A stretch of 64,000 bases of DNA from Brevibacillus choshinensis (GCF_016811915.1 NZ_CP069127.1:409501-473500); one strand, 5' to 3'; positions 16,914 to 25,722 are shown, numbered from the stretch's first letter. Translations and numbers: made by a program. Notes: generated by a model not told the origin, from the sequence alone.

Positions 16914-17864
16914 ATGAAAGCTTGGCATAAATCTTTGGTGGCTGTCGCATGCAGCGGCGCGATTCTGTTAGGCGTAGGTCTAGGAGCCGATCCGGTTCAA
17001 GCGAAAGCACTCAATACACAATCCTTTGCATCCGTTGTCCTATTGCAGCCGCAGACGAATATTCCGTTTCACATTCAATTTGCAGATGGCTTCAAGGTGA
17101 ATGTTACGAACGGTCTGACGAAAGCAGTCAGTACATTCGATGTGTCTGCCAATAAAGCAACCTATGTACGACAAGGAGTGTACCAAGTAAACGGCAAGTT
17201 GGCAAAGAGTATGAACGGCTTCTCACAAAAGCTGGCACAGTTGATCCCGTATTATGATGCCAATGGCAACCTGCGTTGGAAGGGGCAGCAAATGATCTGG
17301 GGCGTGAACGGAGAAGACCGCATCGCCGTTGCGACCAGCGTGTGGAACATCGTCGACAAGAAGCCGCAGCTGCTCAGCGTCACTGTGCAAAAGGGAGATT
17401 GGGACAACTTGCCGTCGGCTGAAGTAGATGTCAACAGCGGGTTCAGCATGGGGAAAGACATTACGTACGTGCTGGATACGAAGTACGCCGATGTGACAGG
17501 GGATGGCGTAGCGGACAACGTCTTTTTGATCGGAGACAAAATGGGCAGCGCCATGAACCTGCGAGCAGACCATCTGCGTGTCGTCGTGCGCGAAGGAAAG
17601 TCCAATCAGCAAACGTTCATTTCCGTAGGTCAACGTGACAGTGGTCACATGCCAAAGCTCGCCATTGCGAATGGCAATCCGGATGGCATCAAGGACATTT
17701 TGGTGACCATGCCGAATGCAGCGGGTAATACCTACAGCCTTTTGACCTGGAAGGACAATCGACCTGAGGCAATCGTCGACCAGGCGCAGCTGAACACGGG
17801 AAGCGTGTACCAGCCGGTCATTGGTCCTTATGGTGAAGCTGTTGCGATGAAAAAGCTGAAATAG
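16914..17864 (+). CDS. Secreted protein with one VCBS-like calcium loop
   Basis: 316 residues with a clear Sec signal peptide (MKAWHKSLVAVACSGAILL..., cleavage likely after PVQAKA). One DxxGDGxxD-type loop, DVTGDGVADNVFLIG, lies near residue 185; the same type of loop recurs in the lipoprotein divergently encoded 219 bp away. No lipobox, helix or catalytic motif. It may be released or wall-associated. Function unknown; shared loop chemistry and divergent placement suggest it belongs to the same regulon as the lipoprotein/kinase operon. Confidence 0.8.
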   Translation: MKAWHKSLVAVACSGAILLGVGLGADPVQAKALNTQSFASVVLLQPQTNIPFHIQFADGFKVNVTNGLTKAVSTFDVSANKATYVRQGVYQVNGKLAKSMNGFSQKLAQLIPYYDANGNLRWKGQQMIWGVNGEDRIAVATSVWNIVDKKPQLLSVTVQKGDWDNLPSAEVDVNSGFSMGKDITYVLDTKYADVTGDGVADNVFLIGDKMGSAMNLRADHLRVVVREGKSNQQTFISVGQRDSGHMPKLAIANGNPDGIKDILVTMPNAAGNTYSLLTWKDNRPEAIVDQAQLNTGSVYQPVIGPYGEAVAMKKLK

Positions 17865-18001
17865 TTCATAAGGGCTGCTGTGAGGAGTAGCCAGCTGATT
17901 CACATCATCGAGCTTTTCTAAAGATTTTCGAGGCATTTTCAGGGCATTCACGAATGATTGGGCAACGTTCTTTAAGCTCAAAAACAGATCAACATTATGA
18001 G

Positions 18002-18037
18002 AACTCCTTTTTCACCATGTGAAGAAGGAGTTTTTTG
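18002..18037 (+). terminator. Rho-independent terminator
   Basis: AACTCCTTTTTCAC pairs with GTGAAGAAGGAGTT, followed by six T. It lies 138 bp after the secreted-protein gene; the stretch between shows no gene. Confidence 0.75.
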
Positions 18038-18079
18038 TGTTCAGGGGTTCAGTTTTCATGAAGACTTCAGAACTGCCCA

Positions 18080-18279
18080 GGAAAAAGGAGAAAAAAGCGA
18101 AGGTATTAGGGACACAGCCCAGGCGAAGTGGAAAAAGGGGAACCTGCCTTTAGCGTCCACCTTGAAACTGCTCCCTGAAACGACCACTTTGGACGCGGGT
18201 TCCACTTTTGGAGCGGAGCCGTACAGGGATGACCGCTGCGCAGGTGTCCCTACTAACCGCAGCGTTTTCTCCTTTTTCC
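18080..18279. repeat. 200-bp element with terminal inverted repeats (MITE-like)
   Basis: The ends are GGAAAAAGGAGAAAA at 18080-18094 and its exact reverse complement at 18265-18279. Inside these, TTAGGGACAC at 18106-18115 pairs with GTGTCCCTACTAA at 18244-18256 with one mismatch. Nested GCGTCCA/TGGACGC and GGAACC/GGTTCC pairs fill the centre, so the whole element can fold on itself. Weak open frames cross it on both strands but lack ribosome binding sites. It may be a miniature transposable element or a structured RNA; it sits between a terminator and the Zur-controlled promoter. Confidence 0.6.
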
Positions 18280-18319
18280 GTCCCGCCACTACAGCCATTC
18301 GTTTAGTCAGAGGGTTTTT

Positions 18320-18340
18320 AAATCGTAACAATTACGTTTT
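18320..18340 (+). promoter_or_regulatory. Zur box 1
   Basis: AAATCGTAA-CAA-TTACGTTTT fits the Zur consensus AAATCGTAATNATTACGATTT closely. It precedes a TTGACA at 18344. Confidence 0.85.
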
Positions 18341-18380
18341 ATCTTGACAAAAGCAACCGTGGCCATGTAGCATAATCATC

Positions 18381-18401
18381 AAATCGTAATGTTTACGGTT
18401 T
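18381..18401 (+). promoter_or_regulatory. Zur box 2
   Basis: AAATCGTAATG-TTTACGGTTT is a second Zur-type site, 26 bp before the CobW start codon. Two boxes flank the probable promoter (TTGACA at 18344), as expected for tight repression when zinc is sufficient. Confidence 0.85.
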
Positions 18402-18426
18402 ACAAACTCGAAGGAGCGATTGCTGA

Positions 18427-19638
18427 ATGGAAGATAGCCGGATACCCGTAACCGTGCTGAGTGGATATTTGGGAGCAGGCAAGACGACCCTGCTCAATCA
18501 TGTGCTGAACAATCGTGACGGATTGCGCGTCGCCGTCATCGTCAATGACCTGAGTGAAGTGAACGTGGACGGAGCGCTCGTATCGCAAGGCGGCGGGATT
18601 TCCCGCGTAGACGAAAAGGTAGTAGAGATGTCAAACGGCTGCATCTGCTGCACGCTTCGAGAGGACTTGCTTACTGAAGTCGAGCGATTGGCTCTGGAAG
18701 GCCGTTATGATTACATACTGATCGAATCAACTGGCATTGGTGAGCCGGTGCCGGTCGCCCAGACGTTTACATATGTCGACGAAGAGAACGGCATTAATCT
18801 GTCTGAGCACTGCCGTCTGGACACCATGGTCACAGTCGTGGACGCATACCGATTCTGGCATGACTTTTCCTCGGGAGAAAGCTTGCTCGATAGGGAGCAG
18901 GCAGTGGGGGAGGAGGATACTCGCGAGGTCGTCGATCTGCTGATGAGCCAAATCGAGTTTTGCGATGTCCTCATCCTCAATAAATGCGATCTGGTCGACC
19001 CACAAGATCTGCTGCAGCTGGAAGGAGTTTTGCGCAAGCTGCAACCGCAAGCCCGGTTGATCCGCTCCAAACGGGGACAGGTAGATCCACACGAGATTTT
19101 GAATACAGGCTTGTTTGATTTTGAGCGGGCGAGTCAATCAGCAGGATGGATCGCGGAGCTGGAAAAGGAAGAGCACACGCCAGAGACAGATGAATATGGG
19201 ATTTCATCATTTGTCTATCGGGCCAGGCGTCCCCTGCATCCCGAACGCTTTGGCAAATGGCTCAGCCAATGGCCGGAGGAAGTGGTTCGAGCCAAAGGAT
19301 TCTTTTGGCTCGCGACCCGCAATGATTTCGCGATGACACTCAGTCAGGCGGGTCCATCGATTGAAGTCGGAATGGCAGGATTCTGGACAGCAGCGCTGCC
19401 AAACGAGGAGCGGAGCGCTCTTCTGGCCGAAGACCCTGAGTGGGCGAATACCTGGGACCCCGTACACGGGGATCGTATCACAGAGCTTGTGTTCATCGGG
19501 ATCGACATGGAACGTGAGCGAATCGAAAACGAACTGAATTCTTGTCTTCTGACGGATGAAGAATACAGCGGGGACTGGTCGAAGCTGCCAGATCCGTTGC
19601 CCACGGCAGACACAGTCGTCGAGACGATGATTTCTTAA
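18427..19638 (+). CDS. zagA: CobW/COG0523 zinc metallochaperone GTPase
   Basis: 403 residues. Walker A is [13 protein letters not shown] near residue 15, the metal-binding motif CICC is at residues 72-75 ([11 protein letters not shown]), and the nucleotide-specificity motif is LNKCD. The C-terminal CobW_C domain runs from about 265. Proteins of this type (YciC/ZagA in Bacillus) deliver zinc to essential enzymes during zinc limitation and are repressed by Zur. Two Zur boxes upstream make this assignment strong. GAAGGAG precedes the ATG, and the L33 paralogue follows 16 bp downstream in the same operon. Confidence 0.92.
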   Translation: MEDSRIPVTVLSGYLGAGKTTLLNHVLNNRDGLRVAVIVNDLSEVNVDGALVSQGGGISRVDEKVVEMSNGCICCTLREDLLTEVERLALEGRYDYILIESTGIGEPVPVAQTFTYVDEENGINLSEHCRLDTMVTVVDAYRFWHDFSSGESLLDREQAVGEEDTREVVDLLMSQIEFCDVLILNKCDLVDPQDLLQLEGVLRKLQPQARLIRSKRGQVDPHEILNTGLFDFERASQSAGWIAELEKEEHTPETDEYGISSFVYRARRPLHPERFGKWLSQWPEEVVRAKGFFWLATRNDFAMTLSQAGPSIEVGMAGFWTAALPNEERSALLAEDPEWANTWDPVHGDRITELVFIGIDMERERIENELNSCLLTDEEYSGDWSKLPDPLPTADTVVETMIS

Positions 19639-19654
19639 TCAGGGGGAGGATAAC

Positions 19655-19804
19655 ATGCGCGTCAAGATCACGCTGCAATGCACCGAAACAGGGGATCGCA
19701 ACTACATCACCACAAAGAACAAGCGCAATCACCCCGAGCGCCTGGAGCTGAAGAAGTACTCTCCGCGCTTGAAGCGCTGCACCCTGCATCGGGAAACGAA
19801 ATAG
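19655..19804 (+). CDS. rpmG: Zinc-independent ribosomal protein L33 paralogue
   Basis: 49 residues, too short for usual cut-offs. It matches L33 along its length ([38 protein letters not shown]), but the two CxxC zinc pairs of the normal form are gone: only Cys9 and Cys42 remain, with CTETG and SPRLKR in their place. Such C-minus paralogues replace the zinc-containing protein in the ribosome when zinc is scarce, freeing zinc. AGGGGGAGG precedes the ATG. Cotranscription with the CobW chaperone under Zur boxes fits this role exactly. Confidence 0.9.
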   Translation: MRVKITLQCTETGDRNYITTKNKRNHPERLELKKYSPRLKRCTLHRETK

Positions 19805-19818
19805 GTGGCCAAAGCAAG

Positions 19819-19863
19819 AAAAAGCTCTCCACCCTCGTCTGTTTTCGGCGAAGGGGAGAGCTT
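19819..19863 (-). terminator. Rho-independent terminator
   Basis: On the minus strand AAGCTCTCCCC pairs with GGTGGAGAGCTT, followed by a T-run. It ends the gntP transcript. Confidence 0.8.
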
Positions 19864-19881
19864 GAATGGTTTGGTGGCACT

Positions 19882-21339
19882 TTACAGCAGGATCAGTCCC
19901 AAAATCGCTACGACAATGATACCGGTAATGCCCTGAACCAAAGTAGCCAGCGTCTGTGCGCGATAGGCAGTAGTCAGGCTCATTTTGGAGAACTGGGTGA
20001 CGACCCAGAAGTAAGAGTCGTTTACGTGGCTGACGACCATTGCGCCGCAGCCAATCGCCATGACGGTCAGCATTTGGCCGATCGGCACCGTGCCCATCAT
20101 CGCATCCAGACCGAGCGAAGGCAGCAGCGGCATGGCGATGGTGGAGGTGATGACGAGAGAGGCGGTAGAGCTGCCTTGGGCCGTTTTGATGACCGCTGCA
20201 ATCAGGAAGATCACGATGAGTCCGCCTACTCCGACCAGGGCGACATTTCCGTCGAGCAAGGTCTTGATATAGTCCGCAATCGGCGTAGCCTTGATCACAG
20301 CGCCAAGAGCTCCACCCGCACCGGTAATCATGATGATGATCGCTGAATCCAGGAGACCGTCGCCCATCCACTTCGTTAGAGTCTCTTCGCTGCGTTTTGG
20401 CAACAAACCGAAGATTGCGAACAAAAGCCCGACAAACAAAGCGTTGACCGGCGTACCGAGGAAGGTAAAGAGCGTATTGGTGAAGCCGCTGGTCATCAGC
20501 ACCTTGTTGCCTTGTGTGTCCGCACCGACAGGGAAGTTGGCGAAGGAACCGATCGCCATCAGGATGATCGGGATCAGGATCGGAGCGAAGGCAGCAAAGC
20601 CCGACGGCAAGGTGCCGAAACGCTTTTTGTACTCTTCGAATGTTTCTGTAGCTTCATCCAGCTCAGCCGGGAGCTTGTCAGCCACTTTTCGCGCCCAAAT
20701 GTGACCGGCGAGAGCTACCGGTATGGATACGATCAAGCCGATGACGATGACCCAGAACAGCCCGTCTGGACCGATTCCGACGTTCGTCGCCGCAGCGATC
20801 GGACCTGGAGTGGGAGGAACCAGAGTATGCGTCGCATAAAGTCCTGTAGATAAAGCGACCGCCAGTGTGACGACGCTTACACCAGTCTTTTTGGCCAAGG
20901 ACTTTTTCAGCGAAGAGAGAATGACGTAACCGGAATCGCAAAATACAGGGATAGAGACAATCCAGCCAATGACGGTCATGGCTATCGCCGGGTGTCGATC
21001 CCCGAGAAGGCGGAGGACGACTTCCGCCATTTTGACAGCGGCACCGGAGTTTTCCAATATTTTTCCGATAAGAGTACCAAAGATGATGACAAGTCCAATG
21101 CTGGTGATGATGCTGCCAAAGCCACCGGCGATTTCTTTTCCGATATCGGCGATGAGCGGCTTTTCCACTCCGTTCAAGGTACCGACGAGGTTGGTGAGCA
21201 AGGCGAAAATGTAAGTACTGCTGATGATGGATAAGAACGGGTGAAGCTTCCATCTGGCTGTAGCGTAGACGATGAAGATAATGCTCAGAAGGAGTAAGAG
21301 TAAAATAATCGGGCCAAGCGCTACTACTTCAGGACTCAT
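19882..21339 (-). CDS. gntP: GntP-family organic acid:H+ symporter
   Basis: 485 residues with 12-14 hydrophobic segments. SIPVFCDSGYVILSSL and THTLVPPTPGPIAAA are signature stretches of GntP/GntT-type permeases for gluconate and other hydroxy acids. AAAGGAGG precedes the ATG. It begins 12 bp after the glycerate kinase gene and is in one operon with it, so its substrate is more likely glycerate or a sugar acid yielding it than gluconate itself; that part is inference. Confidence 0.9.
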   Translation of the reverse strand: MSPEVVALGPIILLLLLLSIIFIVYATARWKLHPFLSIISSTYIFALLTNLVGTLNGVEKPLIADIGKEIAGGFGSIITSIGLVIIFGTLIGKILENSGAAVKMAEVVLRLLGDRHPAIAMTVIGWIVSIPVFCDSGYVILSSLKKSLAKKTGVSVVTLAVALSTGLYATHTLVPPTPGPIAAATNVGIGPDGLFWVIVIGLIVSIPVALAGHIWARKVADKLPAELDEATETFEEYKKRFGTLPSGFAAFAPILIPIILMAIGSFANFPVGADTQGNKVLMTSGFTNTLFTFLGTPVNALFVGLLFAIFGLLPKRSEETLTKWMGDGLLDSAIIIMITGAGGALGAVIKATPIADYIKTLLDGNVALVGVGGLIVIFLIAAVIKTAQGSSTASLVITSTIAMPLLPSLGLDAMMGTVPIGQMLTVMAIGCGAMVVSHVNDSYFWVVTQFSKMSLTTAYRAQTLATLVQGITGIIVVAILGLILL

Positions 21340-21351
21340 GACGTACCTCCT

Positions 21352-22488
21352 TTATATCTGTTTGGCAGTGTAAATGCGCACGGCCTGCTCAGCGGCCAGC
21401 TCCAGCAGCTCGGCGGCCTGCGCCATGGATTGCTCCAGAGACATGGGATTGTTGGCAATGCTCAGTACTGCCGTGACACCTTCCTTATACAGGGCATCGA
21501 TTCCCTTTCCGATCGATCCAGCCAAAATGATGACGGGTATGCCGTGTTCCTTTGCCAGCTGCGCGACACCGCATGGCGTTTTTCCTTGAGCGGTTTGAAA
21601 GTCGACTTGCCCTTCCCCTGTAAATACAAGGTCTGCATCGGTCAGAGCTTCTGCCAGATTCGTCGTTTCGCGGACGATTTCAATACCGGATTGCAGGTGA
21701 CCGTTCAAAAAGGCCAGCAAGGCACCGGCAACTCCACCCGCGGCACCTGTTCCAGCCAGATCATGAATCGCAATACCTTCAGCCGCATGAATCAGATCGG
21801 CAAAGTGACGCAGATTGTCGTCCAGCTGCAGAACCATTTCAGGTGTTGCTCCTTTTTGCGGACCAAACACATGAGAAGCGCCATTCGGGCCGACAAACGG
21901 ATTCGTAACGTCGCAGGCGATGACAAACTCGCAATTCGCCAGTCGCGGATCTGCCTGGCTGCGGTCAATGCGCCTCAGCTTTGAAAGCTCACCTCCCCCA
22001 AAAGTCAGCTCCTGATTGTCCTGGTCCAGGAGCCTGAAGCCAAGGGCTTGGAGCATGCCGGCTCCTCCGTCGTTGGTAGCGCTTCCGCCGATGCCGAGGA
22101 TAAATCTGCGGCAGCCGAGGTCCAAGCCAGCCTGTATCAATTGCCCAAAGCCGTAGGTCGTAGTGAGAAGGGGATTTCTCTCCTCCGCTGTGATCAGGTA
22201 CAGACCGGATGCGGCTGCCATCTCGATGACGCAGGTAACTCCATCTCCGAGGATGCCAAATGGGGCACGGACGTCTCGGCCGAGCGGGTTGATGACGGTG
22301 GTTTCCAGCAGTTTGCCGCAAGTAGCGTCAACGAGGCATTGCAGGGTACCTTCGCCGCCGTCGGCCATGGGCTTGATGACAATCTCGCTATGTGGCAGCG
22401 CCTTGCGAACACCGGCCCCTATGGCTTCAGCTGCTTGCTTGGCGGTAAGACTTCCTTTAAACGAATCAGGGGCAATGACAATTTTCAT
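21352..22488 (-). CDS. glxK: Glycerate kinase, GlxK/GarK type
   Basis: 378 residues. The N terminus IVIAPDSFKGSLTAKQAA and the motif ADGGEGT are diagnostic of type-1 glycerate kinases; GIGGSATNDGGAGML and GEGQVDFQT are further family signatures. It phosphorylates D-glycerate with ATP (this family usually gives 2-phosphoglycerate), feeding glycolysis. AAGGAGG precedes the start. Its neighbours, an acid permease and a CdaR regulator, define a uptake-and-use module. Confidence 0.94.
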   Translation of the reverse strand: MKIVIAPDSFKGSLTAKQAAEAIGAGVRKALPHSEIVIKPMADGGEGTLQCLVDATCGKLLETTVINPLGRDVRAPFGILGDGVTCVIEMAAASGLYLITAEERNPLLTTTYGFGQLIQAGLDLGCRRFILGIGGSATNDGGAGMLQALGFRLLDQDNQELTFGGGELSKLRRIDRSQADPRLANCEFVIACDVTNPFVGPNGASHVFGPQKGATPEMVLQLDDNLRHFADLIHAAEGIAIHDLAGTGAAGGVAGALLAFLNGHLQSGIEIVRETTNLAEALTDADLVFTGEGQVDFQTAQGKTPCGVAQLAKEHGIPVIILAGSIGKGIDALYKEGVTAVLSIANNPMSLEQSMAQAAELLELAAEQAVRIYTAKQI

Positions 22489-22558
22489 GATGTGGGACCT
22501 CCTTCGGTTGCTAGTGACTCTGTCTTCATCACGCTGCCAATGGATATGTTAACTATAC

Positions 22559-22572
22559 TGAAAGCGCTTCAA
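22559..22572 (-). promoter_or_regulatory. Possible cre site before glxK-gntP
   Basis: TGAAAGCGCTTCAA has one mismatch to the cre consensus. It lies between cdaR and glxK, 71 bp upstream of the glxK start, beside a TATAGT that could be a -10 element on the minus strand. Confidence 0.35.
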
Positions 22573-22617
22573 AAATACATTTTGCAAAACGTACAAAAAA
22601 TGCTGTCGAAAACGTAT

Positions 22618-23793
22618 TCACTTTTGTGAGAAGTATCCAATGCCTCCGAGGCGATGCATTTCGAGAGCCAGCTGGATGCGAAAGGCATCGGCAAAGCTGC
22701 GTGGATTTTTGCCCAGCATGGCTTCGATCCGTTCCAGCCGATACAGGAGGGTGTTTCGATGGATGTTCAGTCGCAAAGCCGCGTTGGTGAGATTTAGGTC
22801 GGAGGAAAACAAGGCCTGCAAGGTGTCCATCAGCTCCGGATGCTGGACGAGGGTCCCGAGAATTTGCTCAACAGCTCGCTTTCGGGAGGGACCAGGCGTT
22901 TCGATCAGCATCAGCTCCAGTGTGGCGTCATCAAAATGACAGATCGGTCCTTTTTCCGGAAAGCTTTCAATTACCTGCAAGGTTTGCTGCGCTTCCTTGA
23001 ACGAGTGTTCCAGATCGCGGATACGATCGTAGCGATTGCCCATCGTAATCAAGAGGCTGTCGCCAAGGATAGGAGACAATGCGGTCCGCAGACGCTGAGC
23101 CGCTTCTGACAGGTATTGCTTGACGTGCTGATGGCTGCGGCAGTGGCGCAAATCCGTGACGATGATCCAGCGGTTATGACTTACGGCCGAGATGCACACT
23201 TGCTGTGGCTGGTAAAAGCATGCGGCCATTTTGGAAAGCCATTTTCTGCGCGAGGGGCTTTCCGTCCATTCGCCTGTAGGGGCTGCCTGTACGATGATGA
23301 TCGAGCGTGGACCGCTCAAATCCAAGCCGAGGAGCTCCCCGCGAGACTGGACGACGGCGGGGGAGGGATCGAGCGTTCCAGAGATAATATCCTGGATCAA
23401 AAAGTTGAGAGAGCGCTCTTCCATCGCCATCTGCTCCGTCAAATAAGCCTGCTGGAGCATCATTTCGGTCATCATGCGCACGGCCTTGCCAAAAGGAATG
23501 ACTTCCCGGGGAGAGCCGGATATGCCGATGACGCCGACAATTTCCGTATCAAAGAAAATGGGCATGTTGATTCCCGGGCGCGTTCCCGTCCATTTGCGGC
23601 TCTCCGATGCGGTGAGCACGATCTCTTCTCCGGAGGCGATGACCTGCCTCGCAGCTTCGTGAAAGGTATTGATACGCTTGTCGTCACTTGAGCTGATAAT
23701 GATGCCGTCCTTGTCCATGACATTGATGTTTAGCTGCGTGACTTCCATCGTACGGCTGACAATCTTATCGGCGAGGAATTTTTTCAGCTTCAT
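22618..23793 (-). CDS. cdaR: CdaR-family sugar-diacid/glycerate regulator
   Basis: 391 residues. The N-terminal diacid-recognition domain (ADKIVSRTMEVTQLNINVMD, GIIISSS) covers about residues 1-135; a central region and a C-terminal PucR-type HTH follow (LNIHRNTLLYRLERIEAMLG). CdaR proteins activate glycerate, glucarate and galactarate genes when they bind these acids. It is on the same strand as glxK and gntP, 129 bp upstream, which matches the usual regulon. Confidence 0.92.
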   Translation of the reverse strand: MKLKKFLADKIVSRTMEVTQLNINVMDKDGIIISSSDDKRINTFHEAARQVIASGEEIVLTASESRKWTGTRPGINMPIFFDTEIVGVIGISGSPREVIPFGKAVRMMTEMMLQQAYLTEQMAMEERSLNFLIQDIISGTLDPSPAVVQSRGELLGLDLSGPRSIIIVQAAPTGEWTESPSRRKWLSKMAACFYQPQQVCISAVSHNRWIIVTDLRHCRSHQHVKQYLSEAAQRLRTALSPILGDSLLITMGNRYDRIRDLEHSFKEAQQTLQVIESFPEKGPICHFDDATLELMLIETPGPSRKRAVEQILGTLVQHPELMDTLQALFSSDLNLTNAALRLNIHRNTLLYRLERIEAMLGKNPRSFADAFRIQLALEMHRLGGIGYFSQK

Positions 23794-23872
23794 ACGGTTC
23801 TCTCCTTCCGACTCATTGGCTCAGGAATGTTTGATCTAAAAATTATAATGGAGAATCCTGTCTGTTTTCACG

Positions 23873-23928
23873 AAAAAAGCCCTCCCGCAGAATCAATCGA
23901 TTGAAACGATCCAGCAGAGGGCATTTTT
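23873..23928 (-). terminator. Rho-independent terminator
   Basis: Minus-strand stem GCCCTC ... GAGGGC with a long imperfect inner helix, followed by six T. It ends the antiporter transcript. Confidence 0.75.
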
Positions 23929-23946
23929 GCCGATGGAGTGCGGCGA

Positions 23947-25113
23947 CTATGCGTTTTTTTTCAAAGCCATGGCTTCTTTCTTTTTCTCTTTATCCGCGAA
24001 GAAGATCTTCATCATGGGCGGCGTCACGATGGTGGTCACCAATACAACCACAATCAGGACGGCAAACATGTCGGCAGTGAGCAGCTGGCTCTCCAGACCG
24101 ATGGCGGCGATAATCAGCGCGACTTCACCACGGGAGACCATCGCTGATCCGATAGCCATGGAATTTCTCCACGGAAAGCCAGCCATTTTGGCACCGAGCG
24201 CACCTCCCAGCAATTTGGACACGATCGCCAGCACGCTGAGAAGAACGATGATCCACAGGTTTTCCAAGATTCCGGCAAACTGGGCGGTAACCCCAACCGA
24301 GGTGAAGAAGACGGGAACGAAAAACGAATAGCTGATCGTTTCGACTTTGTGAGTGATTTCTTCGCGATAGTTCGTCAGGCTGATGGCCACACCGGCGATA
24401 TAAGCTCCGATGATAGCAGCCACACCCGTATATTCCGCGAAATAGGCAAACAGGAAGCAAAGGATCAAGCCCGCTGAAATCACGGATTCCGTGACTTGCA
24501 GAGGAGCGAATTTTTTCAGTACCCACGGAACGACTTTCCAGGAAACCAGGAGGATGATCGCAAAGAACACGACCTTTTTCAGGATGACCATACCCAGATT
24601 CACGTCGCCGCCGGCAAAGCTCATTAAGAATGCCAAGGCGATAATCACCAGAACATCGTCGATGACGGCGGCACCCATGATCGTAGCGCCCTCTTTTGAT
24701 TTTAGCTTCCCTAATTCCTTCAAAGTTTGCACAGAGATGCTCACGCTCGTGGCGGAAAGCAGAAGGCCCAGGAAAACAGATTCAATAGAAGAGAGTCCCA
24801 AAGCCAGCCCGGCTGCGTATCCCATTGCCAGTGGCGCGATGATTCCCATGACGCCGACCGAGGTGGAAGCTTTGGCTGTACGCTTGAATTCATCGATATC
24901 CGTTTCGAGACCAGCCAGAAACATCAGCAAAATGACACCGATCTGACTGATTTCCTGGAGAATTTCTGTGTTCGTAACGAGCCCGAGCACACTCGGCCCG
25001 AGTACAATCCCGATCAACAGCTTTCCGAGAACGGAAGGCTGACCCAGACGCACGCTGATGTCCCCGGCAATCTTGGAGGCGATCAGGATGACGGCAATTT
25101 GGAAAATAAGCAT
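23947..25113 (-). CDS. CPA2-family monovalent cation/proton antiporter
   Basis: 388 residues with 11-12 helices. GVILLMFLAGLETDIDEF and ATSVSISVQTLKELG with GAAVIDDVLVII are core motifs of the Na+/H+ exchanger domain in CPA2 proteins (GerN/NapA/KefB group); the paired Asp in VIDDV is the ion site. There is no C-terminal RCK domain. I prefer the ATG at 25113 because GAAGGGGG would otherwise touch the ATG at 25119. It exchanges Na+ or K+ for protons across the membrane. The transcript has an unusual hairpin-rich leader. Confidence 0.9.
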   Translation of the reverse strand: MLIFQIAVILIASKIAGDISVRLGQPSVLGKLLIGIVLGPSVLGLVTNTEILQEISQIGVILLMFLAGLETDIDEFKRTAKASTSVGVMGIIAPLAMGYAAGLALGLSSIESVFLGLLLSATSVSISVQTLKELGKLKSKEGATIMGAAVIDDVLVIIALAFLMSFAGGDVNLGMVILKKVVFFAIILLVSWKVVPWVLKKFAPLQVTESVISAGLILCFLFAYFAEYTGVAAIIGAYIAGVAISLTNYREEITHKVETISYSFFVPVFFTSVGVTAQFAGILENLWIIVLLSVLAIVSKLLGGALGAKMAGFPWRNSMAIGSAMVSRGEVALIIAAIGLESQLLTADMFAVLIVVVLVTTIVTPPMMKIFFADKEKKKEAMALKKNA

Positions 25114-25150
25114 GAGCATTCCCCCTTCGATGTGTGATGAAAATGCAAAA

Positions 25151-25226
25151 GGAGCCTGTAATCACAGGCCCCTTTTTGTCAATTCAGCGTAAAAAAGACA
25201 AAAAGAACCCTATGATGACAGGCTCC
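25151..25226 (-). promoter_or_regulatory. Tandem hairpin leader of antiporter gene
   Basis: Reading the minus strand, two related hairpins follow each other: GAGCCT/AGGGTTC at 25205-25226, then the nine-pair stem GGGGCCTGT/ACAGGCTCC at 25151-25172. Each is followed by a T-run, so both look like intrinsic terminators between promoter and start codon. No gene upstream needs ending here. This suggests attenuation or a ligand-sensing RNA. No known riboswitch consensus is recognised. Confidence 0.5.
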
Positions 25227-25266
25227 TCCATTAACAAAAATAATATTCACTTGATCGATCTCTTAC

Positions 25267-25295
25267 ATTTTAGCATGAGGTGTGATAAAAGTAAA
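25267..25295 (-). promoter_or_regulatory. Probable sigma-A promoter of antiporter gene
   Basis: On the minus strand TTTACT and TAAAAT are 17 bp apart (-35 at 25290-25295, -10 at 25267-25272). This places the RNA start about 150 nt before the antiporter start codon, so both hairpins lie in the leader. Confidence 0.5.
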
Positions 25296-25359
25296 TCCAT
25301 ACAGCAACAGTGGTAGGAAATAGCAGAGGGAAAGCTGCACAAGAACAGGGGGAGAGGCA

Positions 25360-25710
25360 ATGACAAAGAAAATCAGCAAGGAAACCGCAGAGCACTACAT
25401 GTGGGGAGGCTCTTGCGACGGCTGGCATTTGGTCAAAGGTCAGGAGCTGAGTGTCATTCATGAGCGGATGCCGGCCCAGACTGCAGAGGTGCGTCATTAC
25501 CATGAGCGAGCCCGCCAATTTTTCTTCGTGCTGTCGGGACAGGCTGTGCTCGAGGTAGAGGGTGTCCGACATGCGTTGGGGAGTCAAGAAGGTGTGGAGG
25601 TACCGCCTGGGGCAGCGCATCAAATGAAAAACGAGGGCGAGGAAGCGGTTGAATTTCTGGTGATCTCCCAGCCTACGACGCGAGGAGATCGCATCAACGA
25701 GGAGTCGTGA
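25360..25710 (+). CDS. Cupin-domain protein
   Basis: 116-residue single cupin_2 domain. Motif 1 is seen as VRHYHERARQFFFVLSG (His, His, Glu-like metal ligands) and motif 2 as VPPGAAHQMKN. Small cupins of this sort bind a metal and act as isomerases, dioxygenases or sugar-binding proteins; the substrate cannot be assigned. It is preceded by GGGGGAGAGG and followed by its own terminator. It is divergent from the antiporter. Confidence 0.85.
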   Translation: MTKKISKETAEHYMWGGSCDGWHLVKGQELSVIHERMPAQTAEVRHYHERARQFFFVLSGQAVLEVEGVRHALGSQEGVEVPPGAAHQMKNEGEEAVEFLVISQPTTRGDRINEES

Positions 25711-25722
25711 GCAAAAAGGCAC

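Noticed and set aside
18056-18331. A 91-codon minus-strand frame across the 200-bp element
   Set aside because: No ribosome binding site, and the sequence is explained by the inverted-repeat structure.
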